From Isoetes taiwanensis (lineage: Eukaryota > Streptophyta > Lycopodiopsida > Isoetales > Isoetaceae): DNA of 64,000 nucleotides. The notes under the pieces were generated by a model. It had not been told where the DNA came from. It saw nothing but the letters and a program-made list of their open reading frames with translations, and did not search any database. This document shows, one piece after another, positions 1 to 12,964 of the stretch; position 1 is the stretch's first letter, and each line of letters starts with the position of its first letter. The translations under genes were made by a program, and so were the position numbers. The DNA lies in NCBI GenBank assembly GCA_021234155.1, contig JAJEKV010000085.1, positions 1,184,092 through 1,248,091 on the forward strand. Reading direction: 5' to 3'.

Positions 1-30
1 CATTGTGCTTCGTTCGGTTACGTATTGCTC

Positions 31-200
31 ATTTCCATTTTTGTTATCTAGGTTTTGACCACAATAGTCTGATTTTCCTCCGGCATTTCCATTTGTTATC
101 TAGGTTTGAACCACGTTAGATCTGATTTTCCTCGGCGCTTTATTTTTTCTTTGTTCCATTTTTGTTGTCTAGGTTTGAATTCTTATAGATCTGAGTTAAG
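31..200. repeat. Three tandem copies of a ~54-57 bp T-rich unit
   Basis: Units begin near 31, 85 and 154. Each reads TTCCATTT(TT)GTTRTCTAGG, then TTTGA, a variable stretch and a GATCTGA-like end. Copies differ by small indels and a few substitutions. The T-rich content and the CTAGG words look like multiplied leader-intron sequence, but that is inference. Confidence 0.75.
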
Positions 201-582
201 GATTGCTGTGAATCTCTCAAAGCGACATTTAGCTGCGTTGGCTGCCATATATCGACATTTCTGTGATCTTGATTTGTAGAAGCTATATGTATTTTAGCAC
301 TCAAAAGTGTTGTCTCAGGTTCAACCTTTAGCTTCTACTTCTCACTTTATTATTATTTGAGTTTAAAAATTCTAATAATTAGGTATACGGGATCTCAGAC
401 AGGACAATATTTCGGTTTGACACTCTAGATTGAACTTCTTGATTTTGCTTTGTTGATCACAGTCAGTTTCTAGCCAACTATGTATAATGTTCTTTCTCAC
501 ATGAAATTCATTTTCCTCAACGTATTTCATTGTTGCTTGACTTAATTTGCAACCTTTGCACTATCTAACTTCTCTACATAAG

Positions 583-642
583 GCTCTGAAAAGATGTCGT
601 GATGAGGATGCGGTAGAAGATCATATGGATTACGGCCAGTGA
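583..642 (+). CDS. Possible last exon of an unidentified gene
   Basis: After a pyrimidine-containing stretch ending in ATAAG, an open run of 19 codons (ALKRCRDEDAVEDHMDYGQ) ends at TGA. The composition is charged and protein-like, and the stop is followed by AT-rich, UTR-like DNA. No other exon of the same gene is identified, so this may be chance. It could be the 3' end of a gene lying left of the window. Confidence 0.2.
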   Translation, partial: ALKRCRDEDAVEDHMDYGQ

Positions 643-1272
643 ACTTTGACTTGCAAACAAGTGTTCCAACATTCTTACACACAAAGCAAGATGTTTGCAT
701 TACTTATCCCTTATAGGTAATGCTTCTACCATCTTGCTTGAATCGGTCATTCTTATTCATATAGGTTTTGTTGTGTTGATTTCAATGAGAAACATCCCAT
801 TGGCCGAAACATCCTCCACGATCTTTAAAGTCTAATAAGTATATTCACTGCATTTTATTTATTTTCCTCGATATTTAAAATCTAATCTCTTGATCTTCAA
901 AATCTACTTGAGCATGTTCACTTGCATTTTGTTCGTTATTTATAAGCATCTCTTTTAACTAAAGATTGGCCAGCAACATGTATGCATTTGATATAGCCCA
1001 ACATCTGCGATGCGGCTTCCGCGGTGTTGTGGAATGGCGAGGCTATTGCATCTAAGCTGTTTTATGTGATGTAAACGTTTACTTGAAGAATCACGGTGAA
1101 GAATCACATATCGATTGTGTAATAAGTATCTTAGCATATTGCCTAGCATCTACTTGATGTTGTGGAGCAGTGGTGTACTTCAAGCTGTTTGTCATGCGAT
1201 TAACGCAATTTTGAATCTTTATATATGACTACAGTGTGGCACTAGATGAAACTAGAATGATAAACAACCTGA

Positions 1273-1385
1273 GGAATAGAATAGAATAGAATAATTTTTT
1301 AACGTCCACGGAGACCAATAGGTATCCATGAGCAATACATATGTATGAAACTCCCCATCGAAAACCACATACTATTTATTCCGGG
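1273..1385 (-). mobile_element. 5'-truncated LINE/SINE 3' end, LINE B tail family
   Basis: Read on the minus strand, this carries the family 3' tail (CCTATTGGTCTCCGTGGACG then TTAAAA) followed by a (TATTC)n microsatellite at 1273-1291. The same tail ends LINE B near 34.8 kb, LINE C near 41.1 kb and the short element near 48.3 kb. Upstream, TGGTTTTCGATGGGGAGTTT resembles the LINE B 3' UTR. The 5' limit is unclear. Confidence 0.65.
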
Positions 1386-1768
1386 GTGATTAATAGAATA
1401 TCCATCCAAATATAAATGGAGTGGTATATATTTTTCTAGAACATTTGCAAGCCACAAACATTAATAAATATATATCGACTATTTACTCTCTTCCACTATG
1501 TATTTTAGCAAAAAATTGCCCAAAGCCCCATTTCCGTTCATATGGACCTAAAAGCACAGCATGCGCTTTTACCATAACAATTATATTCTAAAATAGGATT
1601 TGCTAAAATACTTGATTCGAGTTGGAGGTATTTCAACACCTACGGTCTTTGCATAGCTAGATGCTTCTCTATAGATTTAGTATAAGCGCATAGAAAATAA
1701 CTTGGTTTTGGTGGCTTCTAAATAACGCATATAAACAACTATTTGGTCATAAAACAAGATCGGAGAAT

Positions 1769-3925
1769 TGCGCCACTCATGGCGTATAGAAAAAACCATT
1801 AGCATTTCCAAATACATGGTTCAATAAGCACACAAGGAGTATTTGGTGCAACTTGAAGACCATTTGAAAAGGCTACCGAGGACACAAGGACTTGAAGAAG
1901 AACCAAGAAGGAGGACATTCACTTGGAAAACATAAAAAGGAGTATTTTGGCTAGCAACAAATTCGATACCCCATTGAAGATTACAAGATCACAACGGTAT
2001 GATATCTTGTTCACCATTTGAGCATTGAAGTTTGATATTCTTAAGGTTCTTGAAATTGCCTAGCCATTCTCTTCCATTCTATATTCTTGAATCATCTTCT
2101 CCATTCCATGTCTAGCCTTTTTTTCACATCTCCATCTCCTCTCATTACATACTATGGTGTTGGTAACTTTTTTCCCTAGTCAAATGAAACACACACTCCA
2201 TGCTCCATCCACCTACTCACAAAGTTAAGCACTAGGGAGCCCCATGAATTCATTTCAAAATTTACAGGTTCTAAATATCTCTGGGTCTTACAAAGAAGGA
2301 AGGACAAAAAAAAAGCAAAGATTTGTCCAACTGCACGAGAGTCATTCCATGTAAAAAATTGCAAAGTTATAAACATCACTTCATCATTCCTTAGTTAACT
2401 TCACCACTCATCTGCGTGTCATCATCATCATACTTCATGCCACCTCTCACCAAAAAAAAAATCATTTTGTTAAGGGAAAAGATGGTTACTAACCCATAAG
2501 TACCACATCATCATCATTTTGCCACCTCACAAGTCCCATGCCTAGTCACTTCATTTATTTTTCACCAAAAATCAAAGTATTCATTCAAAATTTGTGATAC
2601 CACCACACAGGCCCAGCCCTCATGAAAATCATGCCACACAGCATAAACATTTTGAAAAAGAGTTTATATTGACCTTCCTAAATGCTTCCTTGGGGAAAGC
2701 GATACCTCATTAAAAAAATGAGTAAAACCTACCTACATCCCCATCTATCTACCCTCTCATCCTCACTTGAAATGCGTCCCCTGGCATACTTAAGTCGGAA
2801 ACCTGAGGCAGGGCTTGGTGGGAGGAGGAGACCACGTAATCAATAAGCAATGGATCTATATTTATACCTTGGTCACTTTTTCATTCACCTTTTGTGGGAT
2901 ATTTCATAAGAAAAAAATCAAGAACCCTAAAATTTACCGGGCAAGAAAGCGGATTTTAGCATTTGGAAACTACCTAATCCTTGTTATATCCTCGATTTAA
3001 CACGAGTGACCCTCAGAACCCTAGCTGTGCTAAACTTGTGAAATGTCTGTTGGTTGCAAAATTGAAGCAGGCGAGCATTTTTCAAAGAAACCGTCGATTC
3101 GAGAAATTTCAAGGGCTTTAGCATTTGGAGATTATTGTGCAAAGCCATGTCGGTGCGATCTTACGCTTGTGGTTGACCTTCCTTGCGCATCGATTTACTC
3201 GATTAGTGATAAAGCTGATCAAATAATACGTAGATCCGGGTAACTATTGGCTCATGGTGGGCTATTTGATTATATAACCAGACTCTGTTGCCGCATGATT
3301 GTCAAGTGAATGATATCAGAGCTTTGGTATAATTCTCTTTCCTCGACTTTCTTTTCAAAATTTATCATATCTGCTAAAATTGTTCCTGATTTTAATCCAT
3401 TGGATATCAAATCCGTCATCAGTTAATCATTATTTTTGTCTCGGGAAAAGCGAAAACAATAGATAAATATCTACTGTCATCAAAACCATGATCATCGGGT
3501 GGCCAGGTGCTCCTGTTCATCCGACATTCTAAATAAATCAAAGGGTGTTGCCGTCATCTACAATATGAATTTGATTGATCTGGTTGTCCCGGATCAAAAG
3601 AATATTTCACTAAAACATCGAAATTTACGCTCTGCCGGTATTGTGGGTTTTGACTAGGTCGGGCATATAATTTTCAAGTATCAGAATAGTCGACTTCAAG
3701 GTCTTGCACATTTAATACTATTTGTTGGGATCATACATTCTTAGATGAAACCTCGGGTTATTTTGCACTTGGTGTTGAAAGTCAGTTTTTCTTGAAATGG
3801 AAAAGGCCCAATACTAACAGGGCTTGTGTTGAGAAGTTTACAAAATTTAGGTTGAGTGGTTTACTATGAAGCAACACCGGAGGGTCAACCATTTAGTTGA
3901 GGGTTTGCAGGGATTACCCTCAACA
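1769..3925 (+). repeat. LTR A (left LTR of the array)
   Basis: Starts TGCGCCACTCATGGC right after AGAAT and ends CCCTCAACA before the gag leader. It matches LTR B and LTR C along its length. Around 3410-3430 it lacks about 200 bp present in both others (the stretch near 14640-14840 in LTR B). Most other differences are one- to few-base indels. Confidence 0.85.
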
Positions 3926-4156
3926 TCTTGGAAAACTCCCTGAGATCAACACAGTTCTTAGGAACTAACAACTCCCTGGGCGAAATCTTTGAAACATATC
4001 AGAGCCATGCTGAGGTGCAAGACAATACGAGAAACACAAAGCTACCCCTGGGTGTATACATGTACATACGAATAAGTGATGCGTCTCAATGCTAGTATGC
4101 ACACTCAATACTTTGAACTCAATGTCCCCATTCATTTCCTACATTTGATTCTAGCA
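3926..4156 (+). other. Leader of LTR unit 1
   Basis: Sequence between LTR A and gag. It begins TCTTGGAAAACTCCC, where a primer-binding site is expected, but the two units disagree here and no tRNA can be assigned. Confidence 0.5.
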
Positions 4157-4640
4157 TGAGTGCTACCAACTTTCTTAAAGATCTTTGATGAATATTATCA
4201 AGAATATGGACACAAGAAAGGGACTAAGTTTGCTAGATTCGAAAGTGCTTCAAAAATGATGAAGTAAAGGGCTTGGATTTGGAATATGTGATAAGTGATG
4301 GTATCAACACATGGGATGAAATTGTCAAAGAGTTCTTATCGATTTGGTAAGGTTTATGACCCTCAGATCTCATTTTGAATTACAAACCTTTCATATGAAA
4401 TGGGTGAGGCTGATGCAATATGTGGAAAAGATTTCATATGTACTTAACAAAGTACCAACTAACCATACACTACACCTTGTTGCATCTTTCATAAGGGGTT
4501 TGTTGGTGGACCAGAGTACGAGGAAGATGCTAAGATTTACAAGCAGGAGGGATTTGCAACCATCCCAGAAGCTTTTAACAAGGCCATTGAGTTAACGATG
4601 TGCTTTCCTATTTACGGATGATATTCACATCACTAGTGAT
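4157..4640 (+). pseudogene. gag capsid remnant, unit 1
   Basis: Homologous to the clearer gag at 15605: both start ATGAGTGCTAMCAACTTTC and share the coding run through TTTGATGAATATTATCAAG. Indels break the frame repeatedly, so no full capsid could be made. In the family this domain assembles the virus-like particle. Confidence 0.75.
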
Positions 4641-5700
4641 CACTGCTCAGTTTTGAACAAGAATATATGCAGGTCTTGATGCTATGCAGTATATATACAA
4701 AAAGATAAGAAAGAAACCAAAGCGGTGAAGAAGATAGACGATCTTCACGCCTGCAATGAGAGATTGATAAAGTTGTTGAGGCTACTCGGGGTCATAAGCA
4801 ACTTCGAAAATTGGCATCTAGACACAGAAAAGAAAAAATTCATCCCCTTGTACATTGTATGAGGAAAACTCATTCTTGATGTTTGTTGAGTGCAGAATAT
4901 ATACCTTAAGTGCAATAAAGGCCATTATGGAAAGAGTGTCACAATTTGTGCCTTTTGCAAACTCGGGACATTATGAGAATAGATGTAGTGTAAAAGTATT
5001 TTGCAAGACAAGAGAAAGCCAAAGCTACTTGAACCTACACTCTTGTCAAATGCTTATACGAAACTAGCTATCTGTCAGTTTATCACGAGAATTTAGGCGG
5101 GGAAAATAATGGTACATACGAGGGAATGAAAGGGGATATCTCAAAGAAAATAGAAAACTAAATGCGCTAAAGGTAAACTAAGTGAAAACAAGCAACTTTG
5201 CACAAGATGGCAGCTTGTACCCCTGAGCCTTAGCAAAATTCCTAAAAAAAGATAAGGATGGTGAGTGATTTTGAAATACTTATGAGAAATTTAAAAGTTA
5301 GTGTAGTTGCTCACATTGAGAGGATTGCACCCACTTATAGAAAAGATGCTTACTTTGACTCAAGTGAGCAGTTTGTCTCTACAGAGGAGCAAATTAGTTT
5401 ACAAATCACATTGAGGAGCAAATGCTGGGCTAGATAGACATGATCTGGTGCTGCGTGTCACGACCAACATTGGGAAAAAACTTTGTCTAAGGTATTGTTG
5501 AATGGGGGATCACCTCTAAATGTTATGCCACATCATGTGATGACAGTGGCAAACAGGGTGACAAAGAAAGCTCCTATGGTACTGAAAATCTTTCTCTAAC
5601 TCAAGGGTAAATCCACGAATTGTAAGTAAAGTACCAATAGATATTGGAAGGAATTGTTGTAGGCGCTAATTTTGTTGTGGTTGGAAGGAATGGATGAAAA
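4641..5700 (+). pseudogene. Zinc-knuckle and protease remnants, unit 1
   Basis: Matches the unit 2 block at 16.3-17.2 kb. A nucleocapsid-like stretch with damaged CCHC knuckles lies near 4890-5000. The protease stretch encoding LNGGSPLNVMPHHVM (normally D-G-G-S) lies near 5495-5545. Frames are broken by many indels. Confidence 0.65.
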
Positions 5701-5944
5701 GCGGACATTTATGATTTACTTCTAGGAAGGAGATGGTACATCAGCAGTGAATGCAGACTGTTGGTCAAGAGAGATATTACCATAAACGATGGAAGGAAAG
5801 CAGTTGTATACCACAACAAGCTTGGGAGTTTGATTCTTTGCTTCATTGAAGGATGTGTTGATATCAATCAAACTGGGTACTTCTGAAGTTACCACATGAC
5901 CAATATGGAGGTAGACACAAATCCAATTAAGGTACAATGTACAA

Positions 5945-6260
5945 TGAAATAAACGCTTATTTATGGTTTGATAGATGGTGTCTCTAAGAAATTGAGTATA
6001 GCTTTCAACATTTCTTAAGGATTAGAGTCAAATAAGCCATGCTTAAAAGTTAGCGAATTCATCAAAATACTACTTCTAACATGCATTGAGATATAAAGCA
6101 TTCGCGGGACTACAAGAACAACATTTAGGAATTATTTTCTGACATCATTATGTATTTGGGAACTCAACTTGTATGTAAGGATAAGATATCAAACCAAAAT
6201 GAAGAATGAGAACTGTGTGAGGGATCGAGCACTGGGGAACTATCCAACATTTGCATCAGG
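5945..6260 (+). pseudogene. RNase H-like domain remnant, unit 1
   Basis: Nucleotide-level match to the open RNase H domain at 17468-17851. Several indels destroy the frame. Its position before RT is the same as in unit 2. Confidence 0.6.
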
Positions 6261-6714
6261 GTTACTTCATGTCTGAAAGTTCAATAGAAGAGGCTGATAC
6301 CTTGTGTAGAGTGTTTTGCTCAACCTTGTTGGCGGAAGGTGCTATCAAGGAGGGAAGAATTGGAGGAAGAAGAACTCAAGCGATACATCTGTTAGTGATA
6401 AATGCTAGTAGTGAAAAAGCGAGGTTAGAAATCAAGATGAAAAAGAATGGTCGAGAAAAAGAACTCTTTATGTTGATGATATGTTTGAGAAAAAGACTGA
6501 TGCATGGTAATAGATTTCTTCAAAGAATGGAGAATGTTTTGCATGGGATTATAATGGTGATTGGTGTTGATAAAACATTTGTGAATTTGAAATAAAGATC
6601 AAGGAAGATTGACACATGATGCAAAAACTAAGAAGGATTAATGTGGCCTTGCTAGACTTAATTAAGTTGTTCAAAATGAAAGATGCAGTGTGATCCTTTG
6701 AAATTTCAAATCCA

Positions 6715-7101
6715 GGTGGTTATCATGCATTGTGCTGTTGAAAAAAGAACAAAACTATAAAATTTGTATTGATTATAGAGATGCAATTAAGGCCATGACA
6801 GGGCTACGCTACCCTCTTGCCTTTTTGGAAGAGGTTTACATCTTATTCTTGAGGAAGAGACATACTCTTTTTGGATGGCTTCTCGAGTTCAACCAAATTC
6901 TGTTAAGTTGAAGATCAACCAAAAGCGACTTTCATCACTCCATGGGGCTTTTTGCCATGAAGAGAATGCCTTTTAGTTTGATGAATGCTCGACAACTTTT
7001 CAAGAACAATGGTTATATTCAAGGATATGCCTCCCTACACTTTTAGAAGTTTTCTTGACGATGATCTACGGTTTGGGATCAACCTTGAGATCATTCAATA
7101 T
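6715..7101 (+). pseudogene. Reverse transcriptase N-terminal part, unit 1
   Basis: Matches unit 2 RT at 18287-18684: the ATTGTGCTGTTGAAAAAA start, the CTTTTTTGCCATGAAGAGAATG core and the TTTTCTTGACGATGAT active-site stretch. It is broken by frameshifts and ends at the same point (CAATAT) where the intervening block begins. Confidence 0.7.
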
Positions 7102-10074
7102 GTAACAACGAGTTTTTTGTATTTTTATGGGAATTTTCAATGGTTTTATGCTGCCAGTTGATAGGCGTATTACTGAGGCCTACTAATTAGTATATCTAAG
7201 TCGCATTACTTGTTTACATAAACGAATGAATTTTAATGCCTCTTTTCAATAGTGTAGACCCATATATCATATATTTCTAGTTAAGTTCTATTTTCGTATT
7301 ACATTTTATTTTTCGACATACCAAAGCTCGAGCAGCTCATTCAGGAGTTCTTGTTAACTCCAATTAGTCTCTAGGTTGGTTTCTTGTAAGGGATCTCGAT
7401 CTCAATCAAAGCAAAATCTCTTAGGGATTTCATAATTGATTGATCTGACTTATTAATTAAATAAAATCCTTAAACTTAGTTAGTGCTTCCAGATTGGAAC
7501 ATAGATTTAGCGGAAAAAAGAGGTATAAAAGCTAATCAGAAACGAATGGAGAAGGTCTCTAGAGTTTTATTGTTGTCTTGGTTTTGGTTATTGGAGCTCT
7601 GGACAAAACCTGACATTCAATTCGGTGGAGATTTCGTCCTTGTTATCACGGTGAACTAAGCTACAAAGGTATTCAATTTTGCATTTCTTATGCAGGCCAT
7701 TCGCCATATTAGGATGGATTTGGGCGAGGTCAAAGCAGTTCTTGATTAGTTTGAGGTGAGAGTCTTGTGATGAAATAGTGAAATCTAAGCGTGTCGGTTT
7801 ATGTCTGTTTTATGGTACACCATGTTAGAATGCTAAAACCCTAAAGAGTCAATCTTACGCGCCATGAAGTGAAAGAAATTCGGAAGCGGGTACATGCCAG
7901 CGGATCTAGAATGTAGCTTCGGTGGTGGTACTCACTTCAAGCATTAAGCATCGACTATATCAGTATTCCTGCACCAAATGTGTTTGATAAGACGGAGTTT
8001 AGAGAACATGCTATAGAAATTATGAGAATTCATCAGTGTTGAATCCTGTTGGCAAGCTTCGTAATCACAGACTGGGCAAGCAAGCGGTGGAAATGGGGAC
8101 TTTTAACGATAAAAAAACCAAATCTGATTCGCTCTAGGCGTAGCATTCTACAATAGTTCGATTTGGGAATTCATGATTTGCCTTATCCCAGCCATCATTT
8201 GATATTGTGCATTGTTCCGTTGTCGAGTTGATTGGCATGAAGATAAAATGAGTTCAGATATGATTTATGGTCTTATTTGGGCTGTTTGATCTCCTCTTAG
8301 CATTTTACGCCATCATGAAATGGAAAGAAGATACTTCATATTTCTCTGTTATGGGCGATCTTATAAAAAGGGACATCTTATGGACATCTCCCTGCATGCA
8401 CAGCATCTATCGAGTCCATGTAGTTTCTTTATTGATGAGTGTAAATCTTGAATTTTGTCATATTGTTGAATCACGAAGAAATTCAAGTTCCATTTTGTTT
8501 CATACAGCCTAACTGAAGATGCATGGCTGAATCGTCTGCAAATGATATGACGGCTCCTTGGTAATAGTCAAACCATCAATTGAGATTGGCATGATGGGAT
8601 TGCAAGGAAGTTCCATTTTTAAGACTTATTGTTTTGTGCTTTTCAAAGGGATGCCAAATGGCATTCAAAGTGGGTTTCCATTATATGAAGGAGATGAAAC
8701 CATCGGGGTTCTACTAGAGGATTATTCTTCGAGTGGAGGTTGCATTTCTTTCGTTTGAGTTCCATTCTGCTTAAAGCACCTCAGCATACCCCGTTGAACT
8801 TCTTAGTAACTTGAGTTGCCAAGAGCTATCTTAGTGGCTTTGTAGAGATTTATAGCCTCGACAATTAAAACCGCGAGGTCTTCATAAATTCTCACCATGA
8901 GAAATTTGGTAGGTAAGGGCGAGTTGTTTTGGAGTGTTCTATTTTCTCCTTACTTTCCACGATTGGAAGTACCACTTATAAATCCTCATAAGTCAGAGTG
9001 GAGAATCTTGAGGAGGAGGAGGATTCGCGTTCGTCTGATTCTGCCAGGTGTCTTGAATGAAGTTGTATTAGGTTTTATAGAATAAAACATCGCCCGTTAG
9101 CATCATGGTGCAAATGGCATTATAATGTAGGGGCGATGAGAGTTCATGACTTTATAGCACTTCTTTTGATTTATTTTCTGCTTGTTTGCTCTTGTTTTCT
9201 CTTTCTTTAGCACTTTAGCTGTGAGTGTTGAGAATAATGACCAAGTCAACATAGCCCAATGTGTAGCTTTTCTTGTCATCATAACAGGCTTGAAGAAAAT
9301 CAAAATAAACTTTGATACATAGCCTAGAATTCGGGATCTTTTGATTTGGCAAAGTTGGCTGCGTGTTGTTAACCTAGAATCCACGATTTTTTTTCGAGAT
9401 TCAGCAAAGTTAGTTCTTATTTGTTGAAGCTTATTCTTAGTTCTCACTTATTTCATTTACTTTATGGTAGAATGTTGCTATGCTAATATTTTCTATATTA
9501 CATTTAGTGGCTCATGATGAATGCGGATCGGAATCAGAAACCATAAAGTAGCCTAATATCGGCTACATATTTTGCATGTTTACATGTTTTTATGTATGTT
9601 TGCTTTTTAGGGCAGAGAGGGCCAAGTTTTGAGTACAGCAATAACACACCTTTATCATTAACATGAATTAACACGTGCATTAGGTCACCATTTAAATTAA
9701 AATCCCCTTAAACCCCTTTGGTTTGGGTGCATATTCACTGCAGGGGGTGTGAGGCAGCGAGCCCTTATAATTATGTTTTTTGCGTATAAATTTACACCAT
9801 ATTGTATTTTAGTTGAAATCTTTAGTATTTTGCAAATCTTGCTCGTTAAATTTTGTGCACGCCCCACAAGCGAGGAATTTCACGTCTGATTGGCAATTAA
9901 AGGCCAGGGTGAACCATGCCCTGTCAATAGCTCTAGATTGCTGATCACCCAGGTGAATATGCACCCAAACCAAAGAGTTTAAGGGGGATTTTTAATTTAA
10001 ATGTTAGACCCAATGTTTGTGTTAATTCATGTTAGCCAATGTGAATATGTTAATTATCTTAAATAACATGTGCG
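7102..10074 (+). other. Intervening block inside RT, unit 1
   Basis: Homologous along its length to 18685-21855, and starts with GT after CAATAT as there. It carries a damaged copy of the inverted-repeat element at about 9631-10062. No identifiable protein is encoded; short open stretches are broken by stops in every frame. Confidence 0.7.
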
Positions 10075-11560
10075 AGGGAAGGGAGGAGTGAGTTTAAATC
10101 CTAAAGTCGTATTTCTATGCTCAAGGGAGGATTGTTAGGGCATGAGATTTCCTCTAAAAGTTCAAGTGTTTGAGAGCAAAGTGGAAGCATTAAAAAGCTT
10201 GCATCACCCAATGATGAGGAGTAAAAAGTTTCTTAGGTATGGTAAGCTTTTTAAGAATGTATATTCCTCCAACTACTCTAATCACTGTGGCTCTATGCTC
10301 TGATCTCTCACCCGAGGTAGGCAAATATGCAAGCATGAGAATGGGATTAATCATGGTAGAATGGACCCGGACTTGCCAATTTGCCTTTGATAGTATTATA
10401 CAAGCCATCTCCAATTCGCACTTTTAAAAGCCTCCACGATGCAACTAAACCTTTTGAAGCTTATATCGATTATAACAAAAGAGGCACATGGGGTTAGTTT
10501 TATTGCGAAGAAGGTGGTAACTTTGCCCTGTAAGATTTGGTCTAATCTTGAAATAGAGGTACCCAAGGCTTGAGAAAAGTCACTGACTCTTATGTTTTTG
10601 ATTGATGATTAAGGACATCTTATCCAACAGTCATACTCAAGTGTACATAAATAAAACCGCTGTCTTTGTTGTTCTCAAAGCGACCTAAGGCAAGATGTCT
10701 GAGATGGGCTTGTAAGATTCAGAATATGATATTGTTGTTAAAATGATTAATTTGGTAAATGATTCCACAGTACATATTTGACTAATATTTTGTTTGACGG
10801 GAAGATGAAGGTTTGACTCATGAGGTTCAAGATGATGTAGGTGCTAATGTAAACCTTGTATGCAAAGGGAGGCGGTTAGCGAAACAAATATAGAAGATAT
10901 TTGGAATCAAATGAGATGCGGAAGAACTCAACTCAATCAAAAAAGAAGGTTCGAGGAGGAAATGCAATAAGTTCAAGCTAATAGATAATGTGTTATGCGG
11001 ATATGACGAAATTATCATTTTGAGGTGTGTTGATAAAGAAGAAGCTAAGTTAGTGGTAGAAAGCGTGCCATGAAGGAGTATGTGGTGGACATTTTTATTT
11101 AGAGACACTACAATGAAAAAAATCTTGAGGCGGTTATTCTTTGGCCAACTCTTCAAGAACTGCTATGAGACAATCAAATGCTGCCATAAGTACGAATTTT
11201 GGTAGAGGAATTCTTCAACCATTTGCCTTCGCGCCATCTTCTCCGGGACCCTTCAAATGCAAGGACTTGATTTTTATAGGACACCGTAGATCCGCAGCTA
11301 TACGCACAGCATCAATATATTCTTGTAGCTACAGTTATTTTACAAAATGGGCTGAAGCTATTCCACAAGGACAAGCAAATGCACCTATACTACTGCTAGG
11401 TTCATCCATGAAAATATACATGCCCGATTTGGTATCCCTTTCAAACTTATATACGATAGGGGCGTGAATTCTGAATGATGTTATAGCCTGCTGTAGCAAC
11501 CCTCAAAGTAAGACGTTCTGAGGAGTTTAATCCTACTATCCTCAATTATTAATTAGAGCG
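10075..11560 (+). pseudogene. RT C-terminus, RNase H and integrase remnants, unit 1
   Basis: Resumes the RT reading after the intervening block (GGGCATGAGATTTCCTCTAA, GTTTCTTAGGTATGGTAAGC) and continues with the connection/RNase H region. The integrase zinc-binding and core parts lie near 10980-11460, including TGGGCTGAAGCTATTCCACA (WAEAIP). It is heavily frameshifted relative to 21856-23300. Confidence 0.7.
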
Positions 11561-12964
11561 GAATCCACTAACAAAGTGCTCAAAACTATCCTCGAAAAAG
11601 ACTATTAGTGTCTCAAAAAGTTGGCATTTGAGGTTGCATGATGCTACGTGGGCTTCACAGACTACAGCTAAAACCTTAGATGAGCATACCTTTTGGTCTG
11701 GTTTATGGGTAAGATCTATCATTCGGTGAGCAGGCTTGATCGCTAGAATAGCTTTGAAATTAAATTTGGAAATAGAGGAAGCACTTGAAGAAAGGTGTAT
11801 TATACGACTTATGCAACTAGAAGAGCATAGATATGAAATTTGAAAATGCTATACTATTAAAAAGGCTAAAGATCTAAGCGACCTTCAAAGCGACACACAA
11901 ATTGCAAGGTACCACCTTGAAAAGATGGAAACTAGTTCTAAATGGAATAAAGAACTAAAGGAAAACTGTGCAAGAAGCAAATTTGGCTGTGGGAAGGACC
12001 TTTTTGTGAAATTCACAGGACCAGTGAGGCCAAGATTCATATTGGGCTGAAGTCTATACGGAGAAGGAGAATCTGCAAATCCTATCAACATTTACATCTT
12101 AAGAAGTCTTGGCAACAACATGTTGCCAGTCCCTATTGAATAAACCTTGTTGTTTTAAATGTTAGAGTAGGCGATTAATGTTAGATAAAAGTGTTTTTTA
12201 CCAAATGCAATGGGTATTCTTATTTGATTACGATTTATCTTAAGGTTAGTTCATTTTATAGCAATTGATAAATAGAATAGGCGATGTGTTAGATAAAGTT
12301 GTTCTTTTGCAAATCTGATAGGTATTTATTCATAAGTTAGGATTTGTCTTAAGTTGGTTCATTTATAGCAATCAATAAATTAACGTCCTTGGTTTTAAAT
12401 GTGTGAAGTTGCGATGCTATTTCGGGGCTACAAGTCCATGAGGCTCGAGGCTTATTTCTTCCCTAATGTTATACTTCACCATGCGGGATCACCCTCTTGA
12501 TTTCACCACCACATATTTATTCATTTCCCGACCATTCACCTTGATAGACATCTTCTTCATTCCACCACCAGAATGACATTTATGCTAACATAATTGATTT
12601 TGTATAGCAATTTGCACCCTGCACTTCCATTCATAAACCTTCCATTACATTCAAGAGAGTAGTCCACCATTCATACTTCATCATTCTTCTACTACGCCAC
12701 GAGTATGGTATTCATACCCGGAAAAGTTGCCACCATATCACCACATGGCATTCAAATGTTTGACGATTCGTCTTGTCATTACGGGTTCACCCTCTTCATT
12801 ATTATCATCATTTCCTCAAGGCTTGCTTTCATATAAACTTGCTTTCAAACATCTTCTCCATAGTTGCCATTCATTCCATCCATCGTAGCGACGTGCATCT
12901 TCTGGAGATAGGATAATGTGTCTTAAGAATTTGGAGAACCAGCACCTTATCTTCTTTTTTAGCA
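11561..12964 (+). other. 3' internal region of LTR unit 1
   Basis: Between integrase and LTR B. It shares sequence with 23301-24783, including paired repeats of TAGAGTAGGCGATTAATGTT-type sequence near 12165 and 12275. No protein is recognised; integrase C-terminal remnants may extend to about 12100. Confidence 0.5.

Larger units (their letters stand above)
1..1768. other. Left flank, mostly without recognised genes
   Basis: AT-rich sequence left of the LTR array. It holds the tandem repeat at 31-200, a possible terminal exon at 583-642 and a retroposon tail at 1273-1385, listed separately. I see no convincing gene in 201-582, 643-1272 or 1386-1763. The T-rich opening, with its repeated 'TCTAGGTTTGA...GATCTGA' wording, resembles a plant leader intron, but no exon boundary can be fixed. 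Confidence 0.5.

Noticed and set aside
3308..3320. TGATATCAGAGC in LTR A resembling a tRNA-iMet primer-binding site.
   Set aside because: LTRs B and C read differently at this point and similarity among the three continues ~600 bp further, to CTCAACA, so the LTR does not end here.
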